Source: JBGPHT01 sp041484525 (GTDB taxonomy: Bacteria; Acidobacteriota; Terriglobia; Bryobacterales; Bryobacteraceae). Taken from it: DNA of 39,987 nucleotides. The DNA is taken from NCBI GenBank assembly GCA_041484525.1, contig JBGPHT010000063.1:1-39987 (forward strand), read 5' to 3'. Position numbers and translations under genes: made by a program. Shown piece by piece: positions 33,255 to 39,987 of the stretch (position 1 is the first letter of the stretch; each line of letters begins with the position of its first letter). The notes under the pieces are model-generated. The model had not been told where the DNA came from. It searched no databases and saw only the letters and a list, made by a program, of their open reading frames with translations.

Positions 33255-34220
33255 GTGATTTCGAACGATCCATTGCTGTGGCTGTTCGGCGACAGTTTCG
33301 CGAAGCGTCTACATTTTGAACTGGGAAACAGGAATGTCCTCTGGTCGAGGCTTGTCCGGCGCTTGCAGGAGGACTCCACGTTGGCAGATAGGTGGCGCGC
33401 CTGGATACGAGATTACGAGTCGCTCCTGTTGAACCCTCAAGACGCTCCTGCCAAGGTTCGGGCGGATCTCCACATCAACGAGTACGACTTCTGTGCGGAG
33501 GTGCTGGATGTATTCGCCGAGATTTGTTCCGTGTTGCGTCTATCCGCGCTGGGTGCCTCGGATTTTGAAGTAAAGCTTCCCATACCGGGGCATAGATGCC
33601 CCGATTTCGTGTGTTTGCTGGGTGGGAAGCGGACCGCAGTCGAGGTCAAAAACCTGCGCGTGCACCGGTTCGCCGAAAAGGTCATGCTTGATCACTATTA
33701 CGACACCGCCCTGAAGAGAGGTGTCGCGCATCCTCACGCACTTGTGCTGCACAAGAGCACCCGAACAAGTCTCGGGCGCGACGAGAACAGCGAGACGGAG
33801 CTCCGGGATATTGTGGATCGTTTGCTCGACTTCGAAGCGGACGTGGACCACGAACTTCCGTTGGCCAGCGGCGCGGTCGTTCGGTTTCGGCTAGAACGTG
33901 GCGGTGACGCTCGGGCGGTTGAGGCGGTGACCATTACCGATATCGAGGCTGGCGACATTCTTGCACCGGAGATCCGAGGGAAGATCCTCCGGAGGGCAAA
34001 GGAGTCGATCCCACAACTCTATTCCAGCGTGGTCGCCGACGTACAAAGGCGCGTACTCGCCATGCGCTGGGATTTGCCTTGGTATGACATGCTCCGACCC
34101 GCAGGTGTCAGTGAGATTCTCCGGGCGGACTTCGACGGGCTCTGGGCGAGTTGCGACTGCCAAGTTGAGGTGTTGATCTTCACCGACGCCAGCGTTGAGC
34201 TGAACACTATCTTGCCTTGA
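33255..34220 (+). CDS. Stand-alone PD-(D/E)XK nuclease-like protein
   Basis: The 321-residue protein (GTG start) holds a textbook nuclease core: a helix with Glu82 (FCAEVLDVFAEIC), then 'PGHRCPDFVCLLGGKRTAVE' with P116-D117, followed by E130-V-K132, i.e. PD-x12-ExK. 'FAEKVMLDHYYDTALKRG' and a strand 'HALVLHKS' follow as expected. No helicase, methyltransferase or DNA-binding partner is adjacent. The N-terminal 75 residues and the C-terminal 120 ('LRRAKESIPQLYSSVVADVQ', 'VEVLIFTD') are unknown. The composition is like that of the phosphatase gene. It may be an orphan restriction-type enzyme or part of an undefined defence unit; the product itself is not a family I can name. Confidence 0.6.
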   Translation: MISNDPLLWLFGDSFAKRLHFELGNRNVLWSRLVRRLQEDSTLADRWRAWIRDYESLLLNPQDAPAKVRADLHINEYDFCAEVLDVFAEICSVLRLSALGASDFEVKLPIPGHRCPDFVCLLGGKRTAVEVKNLRVHRFAEKVMLDHYYDTALKRGVAHPHALVLHKSTRTSLGRDENSETELRDIVDRLLDFEADVDHELPLASGAVVRFRLERGGDARAVEAVTITDIEAGDILAPEIRGKILRRAKESIPQLYSSVVADVQRRVLAMRWDLPWYDMLRPAGVSEILRADFDGLWASCDCQVEVLIFTDASVELNTILP

Positions 34221-34404
34221 CCGTAGCTCCGCGACCTGGAGTCGAACTGCACCAAGCGCTTGAAAGTGGGGCGGAGACGGACAACGAACGACCGTGCACA
34301 CTAAATCGCTCCCGAAATATTACGCGATCCGGAAATTGAGATCGCCTGGGCCCAAGCCTAGTCGGGGCAGCATGACCGGTTTAGTACCCAACAAACCCCG
34401 ATCA

Positions 34405-34707
34405 TCATTCAACCCGATCCCGCCAATAGCCGGGGCGGCGACGTCCATGGGCCACAGCAATGATCTCGATACCAGCGGCGGTTTCCCGAAAGACGACGAG
34501 GTAGGGAAATCTCTGAAGCACCATCCTGCGCGTGCCGAATGCGTATTCGGGAGACTGCCCGGGGTGACGCCCAATTCGCTCGATCGCGCGGTCAAGCTCA
34601 TCCACAAACATTTCCGCAGCCCGCACGCTACGCAGGCGGTACCATTCCGTGGCTACTTCGGCTTCCTCCAATGCGGCAGGGTGAATTCGAACGGATGCGG
34701 GGCTCAC
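34405..34707 (-). CDS. RelE/ParE-type toxin of a type II toxin-antitoxin pair
   Basis: The 100-residue protein (GTG start) has the RelE/ParE fold pattern: 'VRIHPAALEEAEVATEWY' at the start, a helical hairpin 'AAEMFVDELDRAIERIGRHP', then strands 'RRMVLQRFPYLVVFRE' and 'GIEIIAVAHGRRRPGYWRDR'. The last segment is the usual basic C-terminus of ParE-like toxins. It overlaps the antitoxin stop by 4 bases (GTGA). Members either cut ribosome-bound mRNA or poison gyrase; the sequence does not say which. 34221-34404 between this gene and the nuclease shows nothing. Confidence 0.85.
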   Translation of the reverse strand: MSPASVRIHPAALEEAEVATEWYRLRSVRAAEMFVDELDRAIERIGRHPGQSPEYAFGTRRMVLQRFPYLVVFRETAAGIEIIAVAHGRRRPGYWRDRVE

Positions 34708-34937
34708 CGCTCAAGTCGAAACCGGAGACGGCGGCGTGCCTCCTCCCAGGGGATGAGTTCAACGGCTCCGCTATCGATCTGCTGAAGACGCCGATAGATC
34801 TCGTCCCGCCAGGCTTCTTCCGCGGCCTCGTCGACGGCATGATCGAGGCTGCTAATCAAAGAGTCGATCAGCGCAGCGCGAGCCTCAGGCGGTAAGGCCA
34901 GCGCGTCTCTTAGCAGTTCTGCCGCATCTCGTTGCAC
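34704..34937 (-). CDS. Antitoxin, putative addiction-module component
   Basis: The 77-residue acidic-helical protein reads 'ELLRDALALPPEARAALIDSLISSL', an acidic stretch 'DHAVDEAAEEAWRDEI', then 'VELIPWEEARRRLR'. That is the recognisable pattern of the small antitoxins paired with RelE/ParE toxins (addiction-module component family). It precedes the toxin gene with a GTGA overlap, the normal antitoxin-first order, and would neutralise the toxin and repress the pair's promoter. Confidence 0.85.
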   Translation of the reverse strand: MQRDAAELLRDALALPPEARAALIDSLISSLDHAVDEAAEEAWRDEIYRRLQQIDSGAVELIPWEEARRRLRFRLER

Positions 34938-35253
34938 AACTCAATTCTACCGCCGGTCACCAGGCGAGTTCTGAAGCTCGTGCCGTTCTGACCGAGGCCC
35001 TGACATTGTTTTTCGAGGTGGCTGACGTTTCGGAGATGAGGTCTTGCCTTCCCAACCCCAAGCAGTCTATAACTTCTCTATTATCAGGTCTTCTTGCCTG
35101 AAATGGCTCCCATCCCAGGAACACCGTGCCACAATGAGGCCAGAGGACGGCAGGGTCCTGAGTGCCGGGAAAATTGGGTTCGTTCCGTCAAATCGCCCCG
35201 GAAGACGCTCATAACGCCCAAGCAGCAGCCCCTCGATTTGCTCCACAATACTA
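34938..35253. other. Non-coding gap before the amidohydrolase gene
   Basis: This 316-base stretch has no convincing gene. A weak promoter-like pair TTGCCT (35044-35049) and TATAAC (35068-35073) with an 18-base spacer points to +. TCAGG (35084-35088) and CCTGA (35097-35101) form a short inverted repeat. The minus-strand frame over about 35090-35200 reads like the peptide of a dispersed repeat (pieces such as TERTQFSRHSGPCRPL and WHGVPGMGAISGKKT), but this rests on memory only. Confidence 0.3.
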
Positions 35254-36680
35254 ATGATGAAACTGCTCCGTCTCTTCCTCTTATTCGCCGCCGCCGCACT
35301 CGCGCAGCCCAGCCGCTTTCTGCCGGGGACGCGGCCATTCATCAGTACCGACGCGGCCGCGATCGCCCTCCAGCACGTGCGCACGATCGACGGCACTGGC
35401 TCACCGGCGCGTGAGGACCAGACGGTGATCATCGACCATGGAAAAATCGCGGCAGTCGGCGCCGCTTCGACCACGCCCGCTCCGGCCGGCTCGCAGGTGA
35501 TGGACCTCACCGGCCACACCGTGATTCCGGGGCTGGTGGGAATGCACGAGCACCTGTTCTATCCCTCGGGCGGCGGCATCCCGATGTACAACGAGCACGC
35601 GTTCAGTTTTCCTCGCCTGTATCTCGCGACCGGCGTCACGACGGCGCGCACTGCCGGATCGCTCGAACCCTACACCGATCTCAACGTGAAAGAACTCATC
35701 GACAGCAGCCGCATGCCGGGGCCGAAGCTGTGGATCACGGGGCCGTATCTGCAAGGGAAGGGCGGCAACATCGGGGCGCAGATGCATGAGCTGAGTGGGC
35801 CGGAGGACGCCGTCCGCACGGTGGAATACTGGGCGGCCGAAGGCGTTACCTCGTTCAAAGCCTACATGCACATCACGCGGGCGGAGTTGGAGGCCGCGGT
35901 GACGGCGGCGCACAAGCACGGTATCAGGGTCACGGGGCACCTATGCTCGATCGGCTTCCGCGAGGCCGCGGCCATCGGGATCGACAACCTGGAGCATGGG
36001 GTGCTGGTGGACCCGAGTTCCATCCCGGGAAGCAGCCGGATGTCTGTCCGGCGCAGACCAGCACGCGCACCGAAGTGGCGCGGCTCGACATCAAAAGCGC
36101 GCCCGTCCAGGACATGATCGCCGATCTGGTGAAGCACCGCGTCGCCATCACTTCCACGCTGGCGGTGTTCGAGGCGTTCGACGGCAGCCGGCCGCCACTC
36201 GAGCAGCGATTCCTGGACGCAGTCTCACCCGAGGCGGCCATCAGCTATCTGGGATCGCGCTCGCGGGCGCGCGGCGGCGAGGATTCGCCGTCACTCGCTG
36301 CGCTCAAAAAAGAGCTGGAGTTCGAGTACGCGTTCGTAAAAGCCGGGGGCTTGTTGATCGCGGGCGCCGACCCCACCGGCAACGGCGGCGCGCTGGCCGG
36401 TTTCGCCGACCAGCGGAATATCGAACTGCTGGTGGAGGGCGGGTTCAAGGCGGAGGAAGCGATCCAGATCGCGACTTCGAATGGCGCGAAGTACCTCGGG
36501 GAGCAGGACCGGATCGGCAGCGTCGCGCCGGGGAAACAGGCCGACCTGGTGTTGATCGACGGCAACCCGGCAGCACGGATCGCGGATATTCGCAAAGTGA
36601 AAATCGTATTCAAGGACGGCGCGGGATACGATCCGGGGAAGCTTCTGGACTCGGTACGCGGAACGGCGGGAATTCGTTAA
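35254..36680 (+). pseudogene. Exported amidohydrolase broken by a one-base deletion
   Basis: The first frame (35254 to the stop at 36117) has a signal peptide (MMKLLRLFLLFAAAALAQ), the metal-binding HEH at 98-100 (GLVGMHEHLFY), 'VTSFKAYMHITRAELEAAV' with the candidate carbamylated Lys, 'VTGHLCSIGF' and 'NLEHG'. After 'DPSSIPG' it turns into nonsense. The -1 frame continues exactly in register with KQPDVCPAQTSTRTEVARL and carries the rest of the barrel: 'GLLIAGADPTGNG' with the catalytic Asp, 'AIQIATSNGAKYLG', 'GKQADLVLIDGNPA'. Restoring one C in the CCC run at 36024-36026 (ATC CCC GGG AAG) joins the two frames perfectly. Together they would make about 475 residues, a normal length. Whether the deletion is real or a sequencing error cannot be decided from the sequence. 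Confidence 0.85.
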
Positions 36681-36715
36681 CCCCTCACTAACCCGGTCGC
36701 CAATTCGTAATACGG

Positions 36716-36749
36716 CTGTGAGCATATTTTCACAGTGATGAGGTATACT
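36716..36749 (+). promoter_or_regulatory. Candidate operator and -10 element for receptor 3
   Basis: CTGTGA (36716-36721) and TCACAG (36730-36735) form a perfect 6-bp inverted repeat with an 8-base spacer. It resembles a CRP-type half-site pair, though the spacer is 8 rather than 6. A -10 hexamer TATACT follows at 36744-36749. A -35 would fall at about 36721-36726, inside the palindrome, which is how an operator would act on this promoter. A second, weaker pair, TTGACG (36761-36766) and TATACG (36783-36788), lies nearer the gene. Confidence 0.4.
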
Positions 36750-36798
36750 CTCCTCAATCAGTTGACGTAACGGGGCACGCTCTATACGAGGAGGGGGT

Positions 36799-39700
36799 AT
36801 GAAAACGGAGTCTCTCGCTTTACTTTTGTTGCTTGTATCCGCGCCTGCGTTCGCGCAGACGGCGGGCGGCGTAGCCGGCATTTCGGGTGTGGTGCACGAT
36901 CCATCCGGGTCGGCCGTTCCCAACGCCAAGGTCGTGATTTCGAGCGACGCCCAGGGCACACTGCGCACGGCCACCACCAATTCGGCCGGTGGCTTCACGG
37001 CGCCGGCGCTGGTGCCGGGACCGGGGTACAAGGTCACGGTTACCGTCGCCGGCTTTGCGGGATATGAAGCGAACGCCATCGTGCTGCAGGTTGGACAGCA
37101 GCTCGACCTGAATGTCCAGTTGACGGTAGCGGCCAACACCACGCAGGTGGACGTGACCGCCGCCACGCCGCTGGTGCAGAGTACGAAGACGGACGTCTCC
37201 GACGTGATCGACACCAAGCAGATCGACGAGCTGCCGATCAACGGACGGCGCGTCGACTCGTTCGTGCTGCTGACGCCGGGCGTGACGAACGACGGCACTT
37301 TCGGCCTGCTGACGTTCCGCGGCGTGGCCGGGCACAATGCGTTCCTCATCGACGGCAACGACACGACGGAGCAGTTCTACAACGAGAACGCGGGCCGCAC
37401 CCGCATCTCGTCGCAGATCTCGCAGGACGCGGTGCAGGAATTCCAGGTGGTCTCGTCCAACTTCTCGGCCGCCTACGGACGCGCCATGGGCGGTGTGGTG
37501 AACACCGTGACTCGCAGCGGCAGCAACAATTTTCATGGGACGGCTTACTGGTTCTTTCGCAACCGCACGCTGAACGCGCGCGACCGTTATGCCACAATCA
37601 ACCCGCATGAGGTACGGCACCAGGCGGGCGCCAGCGTGGGCGGGAAGATCATCAAGGACAAGCTGTTCTATTTCTTCAATGGCGATTTCACGCGGCGCAA
37701 TTTCCCCATGGTTTCGCGCATCAACCGCGCCGGCGTGATCGATCCCAACGCCCAGACGTTTCTGGGCTGCGGCGCTCCGGCAACCCCACAGCAGTGCGCC
37801 GCCGTGAATGCGATTCTGCCGCGCTACTTCGGGCTGATCCCGCGGGAGGGCAACCAGGACCTGGGCTTCGGCCGCCTGGATTACCATTTGTCGGACCGGC
37901 ACAGCCTCAGCGGCAGCTTCAACTATCAGCGCTTCAGATCGCCCAACGGCATTCAGACGGGAATTGTTTCGACCACCGGTTCGGCGATCGGCAGCAACGG
38001 CGACGATTCAGTGCGCGTGCGCAATTCCAAGCTTAGTTGGACGGCGGTTCCGAACAGCACCGTCGTGAACGAGTTTCGCTGGGGCTGGTCGACCGATCGG
38101 CAGGCCGACACCTTCGACAACGGGCTGCTGCCCGCGGGCATCGGACTGGTCACCTTGACGGTGGCGAGCCAGACCGGTCTGGGCGCCGGCGCCAACTACC
38201 TGCCGCGCGTTCAGCCGGACGAACAGCGCTTCCAGTTCGCCGACAATCTCTCCTGGATCAAGGGCAAACACACGCTGAAGTTCGGCGCCGATTTCGCCGA
38301 CACCAGTGATTACACGTATTTCATCAGCAACGCGTTTGGCGCCTACACGTACCAGACGGTGACTGCGTTTGCCCAGGACTTCTCGGGTCCCAACACGGGC
38401 AAGCACTGGCAGACGTACGCGCAGACCTTCGGCAACCCGGTGGTGGACGCGCCCATCCGAGACTATGCGTTCTATGCCGAGGATCAGTTCCGCGCCACCG
38501 AAAAGCTGAACGTGACGGTCGGGGCGCGCTACGAGTACGCGCAGCTTCCGCAACCCAAGATTGTGAACCCCGACTATCCGCAGACGGGACATATCAGTAC
38601 GGGCAAGCGGAACCTGGCGCCGCGCATCGGGATCGCCTACAGCCTGGACGAGAAGACCGTGATTCGCGCCGGCTTCGGCATGTATCACGCGCGCTTCATG
38701 GGATCGCTAATCGACAACCTGTTCGCGAACAACGGTATTTACCAGACTGCGATTTCGCTCGCCTCCACCAACGCGGCGCAAGTCGCGGCCGGTCCGGTTT
38801 ATCCGTTCGCGCTGACGTCGCTGCCCACCGGCGCCAGCCTGAGCGCATCGAACATTCAGTTCGCCGACCCCAACCTGCGCACACCGTACTCCGAGCAGGG
38901 AACCCTCGCCATCGAGCGGCAATTTGGCCGCGACATCTCCGTGACGGCCTCCTATATCTGGAGCCGGGGCGTGCAGCTTTACGCCGTGCGCGATCTGAAC
39001 ATGGCTCCCTTGGGACCCAACTTCACTTACACCATCAACGACGACAAGGGCACGCAGGTGGGATACTTCACCACACCGGTGTATATCGGCAAGCGGCCGG
39101 ACGCGCGCTACGGCGGCGTATATCAGAACGAAAACGGCGTGAACAGTTACTACAGCGGGCTGGCACTGCAGATGCGGAAGCGCTTTTCGCACGGCTTCAC
39201 GGCGCACGTTTCGTACACTTGGGCGCACGAGATCGACGACGGGCAGTACGACGGGACGAATGCCCTCTTCTTCAGTAACGTCAACAACTACTCGTATAAC
39301 GGCGACTATAAGTTCGACAAGGGCAGCGGCCGGCTGGATCAGCGGCAGCGATTGGTGTTCTCCTGGATCGCCGCGCCGACCTTCACGCATCGCAGCGGCG
39401 CGTTCTGGAAGTACGTCGTGAACAACTGGCAGTTGTCCGCCATCACGACGATGCACAGCGGGAGGCCGACCACGGCCACGCTCCGGACCACGGATACGCC
39501 GGTCACCGGGATGCTGTTCAACACCACGCTCAACGGGTTCGGCGGCAGCTTCCGGGTGCCGTTCTGGCCGGTGAACAGCCTCTACACGCCATCGACCTAC
39601 CGCGCCGACGCGCGTCTCAGCAAGGTGCTTCCGTTCGGTGAGAACAGCCGGATGAAGCTGTACCTCAACTTCGAGGCATTCAACATCAGCAATACGATAG

Positions 39701-39852
39701 TGGACACGAGTATCACGAACCAGGCGTATACGGAGGCCAGGGGCGTGTTGACGCTGACGCCGACGGCCTATGGCGCAGGAACGGCCTCGGGCGGCTTCCC
39801 GGACGGGACGAACGCGCGGCGGGCGCAGGTTAGCGCGCGTTTCACATTCTAG
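36799..39852 (+). CDS. TonB-dependent receptor 3, Oar-like with carboxypeptidase-regulatory domain
   Basis: The 1017-residue protein follows a very strong Shine-Dalgarno (AGGAGG at 36789-36794). It has a signal peptide (MKTESLALLLLLVSAPAFAQ), the regulatory beta-sandwich at about 27-105 (ISGVVHDPSGSAVPNAKVVI, NSAGGFTAPALVPGPGYKVT), and a plug with 'IDELPINGRRVDSFVLLTPG', 'FLIDGNDTTEQFYNENAG' and 'VQEFQVVSSNFSAAYGRAMG'. The long barrel ends in Phe (VSARFTF). Like receptors 1 and 2 it has no SusD-like neighbour. It is preceded by the broken amidohydrolase, which shares no promoter feature with it. No clear terminator follows; a weak TTGAC/GTCAA repeat lies near 39867-39888. Confidence 0.93.
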   Translation: MKTESLALLLLLVSAPAFAQTAGGVAGISGVVHDPSGSAVPNAKVVISSDAQGTLRTATTNSAGGFTAPALVPGPGYKVTVTVAGFAGYEANAIVLQVGQQLDLNVQLTVAANTTQVDVTAATPLVQSTKTDVSDVIDTKQIDELPINGRRVDSFVLLTPGVTNDGTFGLLTFRGVAGHNAFLIDGNDTTEQFYNENAGRTRISSQISQDAVQEFQVVSSNFSAAYGRAMGGVVNTVTRSGSNNFHGTAYWFFRNRTLNARDRYATINPHEVRHQAGASVGGKIIKDKLFYFFNGDFTRRNFPMVSRINRAGVIDPNAQTFLGCGAPATPQQCAAVNAILPRYFGLIPREGNQDLGFGRLDYHLSDRHSLSGSFNYQRFRSPNGIQTGIVSTTGSAIGSNGDDSVRVRNSKLSWTAVPNSTVVNEFRWGWSTDRQADTFDNGLLPAGIGLVTLTVASQTGLGAGANYLPRVQPDEQRFQFADNLSWIKGKHTLKFGADFADTSDYTYFISNAFGAYTYQTVTAFAQDFSGPNTGKHWQTYAQTFGNPVVDAPIRDYAFYAEDQFRATEKLNVTVGARYEYAQLPQPKIVNPDYPQTGHISTGKRNLAPRIGIAYSLDEKTVIRAGFGMYHARFMGSLIDNLFANNGIYQTAISLASTNAAQVAAGPVYPFALTSLPTGASLSASNIQFADPNLRTPYSEQGTLAIERQFGRDISVTASYIWSRGVQLYAVRDLNMAPLGPNFTYTINDDKGTQVGYFTTPVYIGKRPDARYGGVYQNENGVNSYYSGLALQMRKRFSHGFTAHVSYTWAHEIDDGQYDGTNALFFSNVNNYSYNGDYKFDKGSGRLDQRQRLVFSWIAAPTFTHRSGAFWKYVVNNWQLSAITTMHSGRPTTATLRTTDTPVTGMLFNTTLNGFGGSFRVPFWPVNSLYTPSTYRADARLSKVLPFGENSRMKLYLNFEAFNISNTIVDTSITNQAYTEARGVLTLTPTAYGAGTASGGFPDGTNARRAQVSARFTF

Positions 39853-39893
39853 TCGTCTAATGTAATTGACTTCTATCTGAAAGTGTCAAGTTT

Positions 39894-39987
39894 TCAACTG
39901 GCTTTCTGAAGCGGAAACGCTTCGTAAATCAGCAGGTCGAGTTGGGCATCGGTGCGGTCCAGCGCTTGTCGCAGTGGGAACGGTAGA
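39894..39987 (-). CDS. Possible C-terminus of a minus-strand gene (partial)
   Basis: The minus-strand frame that enters at the right edge is open for 30 residues (starting at 39986) and ends at a TGA (39894-39896). The segment 'LDRTDAQLDLLIYEAFPLQ' resembles the tail of restriction/modification-type methyltransferases, which often end with 'DRTDxQIDxLVYELYGL'. The likeness is short and from memory. A perfect GAAGCG-GAAA-CGCTTC hairpin at 39908-39923 lies within the frame and could equally be a terminator in non-coding DNA. The rest of the gene is outside the window. Confidence 0.35.
   Translation of the reverse strand, partial: LPFPLRQALDRTDAQLDLLIYEAFPLQKAS

Noticed and set aside
32977..33273. 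98-codon minus-strand frame in the phosphatase/nuclease gap
   Set aside because: It overlaps both neighbouring genes, and no family or start signal supports it.
34320..34607. 95-codon minus-strand frame over the toxin gene
   Set aside because: It overlaps the better supported RelE/ParE toxin in another frame and shows no domain.
36020..36030. Programmed -1 frameshift in the amidohydrolase
   Set aside because: No X-XXY-YYZ slippery heptamer or downstream stimulator is evident; a simple one-C deletion explains the data.

Overview
The window looks like a chromosome segment from a high-GC soil acidobacterium of the Solibacter/Bryobacter type. This is an inference from gene content: three Oar-like TonB-dependent receptors with an N-terminal carboxypeptidase-regulatory domain, an orphan MacB-like permease, a DUF885 protein, Tat-exported sugar-type oxidoreductases, a periplasmic quinoprotein with its own cytochrome, and a membrane-anchored regulator with a 'SPLFRNS...LLRYVVEETL' N-terminus. 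No rRNA or tRNA gene and no CRISPR array was seen.

Layout. 1-263 is the 3' end of a group II intron (domains V and VI are clear). 343-1203 (-) is the decayed 5' part of an S41-like protease gene. 1300-6662 (-) is a likely operon for periplasmic oxidation: Gfo/Idh/MocA oxidoreductase, TIM-barrel isomerase, diheme cytochrome c, PQQ dehydrogenase. 6805-9069 (+) is a large TPR protein that converges on TonB receptor 1 (9120-12689, -), with a perfect hairpin between them. A membrane-anchored regulator (13004-14248, +) diverges from receptor 1. 14256-15203 (-) encodes a secreted TIMP/netrin-like protein. A Cys-rich small protein, TonB receptor 2 and an S10 carboxypeptidase follow on + (15261-20170). 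20175-24938 (-) is a compact operon: TldD (Tat signal), TldE/PmbA, a GDT1-type cation transporter and an MFS transporter. A DUF885 protein and a truncated MsrA (+) run into a truncated permease (-) at about 27520, which looks like a deletion or rearrangement scar. A TauE/SafE permease (-) diverges from the overlapping trio hemW, L-threonine aldolase and aldo/keto reductase (29198-32273, +).

From about 32280 to 35250 the composition is less GC-rich and gene density drops. This accessory patch carries a CX5R phosphatase-like protein, a stand-alone PD-(D/E)XK nuclease and a RelE/ParE-type toxin-antitoxin pair. It is followed by an amidohydrolase gene broken by a single-base deletion (35254-36680), TonB receptor 3 (36799-39852) and the possible C-terminus of a minus-strand gene at the right edge.

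Two patterns cut across the window. First, eight exported or export-linked proteins of unrelated folds (quinoprotein, cytochrome, TIM barrel, Gfo/Idh, TldE, DUF885, S10 peptidase, with two inserts in some) carry Gly/Arg-rich low-complexity inserts, while the cytosolic enzymes, the TPR protein and the receptors carry none. Second, two translation starts lie in inverted repeats: the Shine-Dalgarno of receptor 2 is in a stem, and that of the Gfo/Idh gene is in a hairpin loop. The best candidates for undescribed biology are the Tat-exported TldD/TldE pair, the Cys-rich protein/receptor pair with its structured junction, and the phosphatase/nuclease patch.
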